Source: Franconibacter helveticus LMG 23732
GTDB taxonomy: Bacteria > Pseudomonadota > Gammaproteobacteria > Enterobacterales > Enterobacteriaceae
Direction of reading: 5' to 3'
Assembly (NCBI RefSeq): GCF_000463115.2
Contig: NZ_AWFX01000003.1
Span: 62,001 to 126,000 of the forward strand
Length of the DNA: 64,000 nucleotides
Shown here: in pieces, positions 63,667-64,000 of the stretch
Layout: each line of letters opens with the position of its first letter
Position numbering within the stretch: the stretch's first letter is position 1
Notes under the pieces: model-generated
Told to the model about the DNA's origin: nothing
What the model saw: the letters and a program-made list of their open reading frames with translations, nothing else
The model's database searches: none
Translations under genes and position numbers: made by a program

Positions 63667-63768
63667 GCGAGCAGGGCGTCATTGCAGCGCAGGCGAAAGC
63701 AAACACTGTAGCGGCGTCGATGCTTTTCTGCCGTTCTGTCAGCGGGGAAGTTGCCGCCAAAAGAATAG

Positions 63769-63789
63769 TAACGCCGCATAGCGGCGGCG
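63769..63789 (-). terminator. Hairpin after yhaH
   Basis: On the minus strand ACGCCGCCGCTATGCGGCGT is followed by TACTATTCTTTT. A short, imperfect stem with a loose T run between convergent yhaJ and yhaH. Confidence 0.5.
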
Positions 63790-63797
63790 TCGGCGGG

Positions 63798-64000
63798 TCA
63801 GATGACCTGTTTAGGGTTAGGCCCGAAGCGGTTTTCGTCAGGCGTGCTGTCCTGGCAGTTAAACGCCAGTATGATGAGCCAGCCCACAATCGGGATAATA
63901 AGCAGCAGCAGCCACCATGCCGAGCGGTCCGTATCGTGCAGCCGCCGGAACTGCACCGCCCACCAGGGCAGAAACACCAGCAGGCCATAAATAGCGGTAA
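63798..64000 (-). CDS. yhaH: DUF805 inner-membrane protein YhaH (5' end cut by window)
   Basis: Only the last 67 codons are in the window. They contain the DUF805 segment FLPWWAVQFRRLHDTDRSAW, a membrane helix (LLLLIIPIVGWLIILAF) and the tail GPNPKQVI. The match is to YhaH rather than its paralog YhaI, which in E. coli lies between yhaH and yhaJ and is missing from this position here. Function is unknown. Confidence 0.9.
   Translation of the reverse strand, partial: TAIYGLLVFLPWWAVQFRRLHDTDRSAWWLLLLIIPIVGWLIILAFNCQDSTPDENRFGPNPKQVI

Overview
The window is chromosomal core sequence from a member of the Enterobacteriaceae. Nearly every protein can be aligned from memory to its E. coli K-12 counterpart at almost identical length, and gene order follows the E. 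coli 69-71 min region (rapZ-ptsN-hpf-rpoN-lpt-kds ... rnpB ... yhaH). Coding sequence is moderately GC-rich. The genus cannot be fixed from the sequence alone: an intact galactitol (gat) operon between rsmI and rnpB, the missing argG, and the RoxA-like/WYL pair beside rnpB suggest an Enterobacter/Cronobacter-type lineage rather than Escherichia, but this is inference. I saw no insertion sequence, prophage, integrase, CRISPR array or obvious defence island.

Layout. 1-7.7 kb (minus strand): rapZ (cut by the window edge), ptsN, hpf and rpoN (sigma-54/PTS-Ntr cluster), then lptB, lptA, lptC, kdsC, kdsD and yrbG (LPS transport and Kdo synthesis). 7.9-12.7 kb (plus): mlaFEDCB (lipid transport to maintain outer-membrane asymmetry), ibaG, murA. 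12.7-14.2 kb (minus): sfsB, ispB. 14.4-17.3 kb (plus): rplU, rpmA, yhbE, obgE. 17.3-19.5 kb (minus): dacB followed by an orphan PmrA-type response regulator. 19.5-26.2 kb: greA with its GraL leader, yhbY, rlmE, ftsH, folP, glmM, secG. 26.2-36.6 kb: tRNA-Leu(GAG), tRNA-fMet, then the rimP-nusA-infB-rbfA-truB-rpsO-pnp-nlpI transcription/translation supercluster with its classical RNA control elements (S15 pseudoknot region, RNase III hairpin, internal IF2 starts). 36.7-40.1 kb: the yrbN micro-ORF, deaD, mtr. 40.1-47.6 kb: yhbW, ubiVU (minus) divergent from ubiT-yhbS, then yhbQ, yhbP, yhbO, yraR, yraQ. 47.7-52.3 kb: dolP, diaA, yraN, lpoA (minus), rsmI (plus). 52.4-58.8 kb (minus): a complete gatYZABCD-gatR operon for galactitol uptake and catabolism, with a well-placed CRP site. 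58.9-64 kb: rnpB (RNase P RNA), a RoxA-like oxygenase, a WYL regulator, yhaL, yhaK, yhaJ and a truncated yhaH.

Most of the window is ordinary housekeeping DNA. The parts that depart from the familiar pattern are: an orphan response regulator behind dacB with no sensor kinase; the RoxA-like gene and WYL-regulator pair beside rnpB; a long-range inverted repeat joining the end of ubiV to the ribosome-binding region of yhbW; a set of intercistronic hairpins in the gat operon together with direct-repeat operator candidates and a CRP site at about -41.5; an enlarged Ala/Gln/Pro linker in LpoA; and a compact leuU-metY junction without argG. I found nothing that convincingly amounts to a previously undescribed system.
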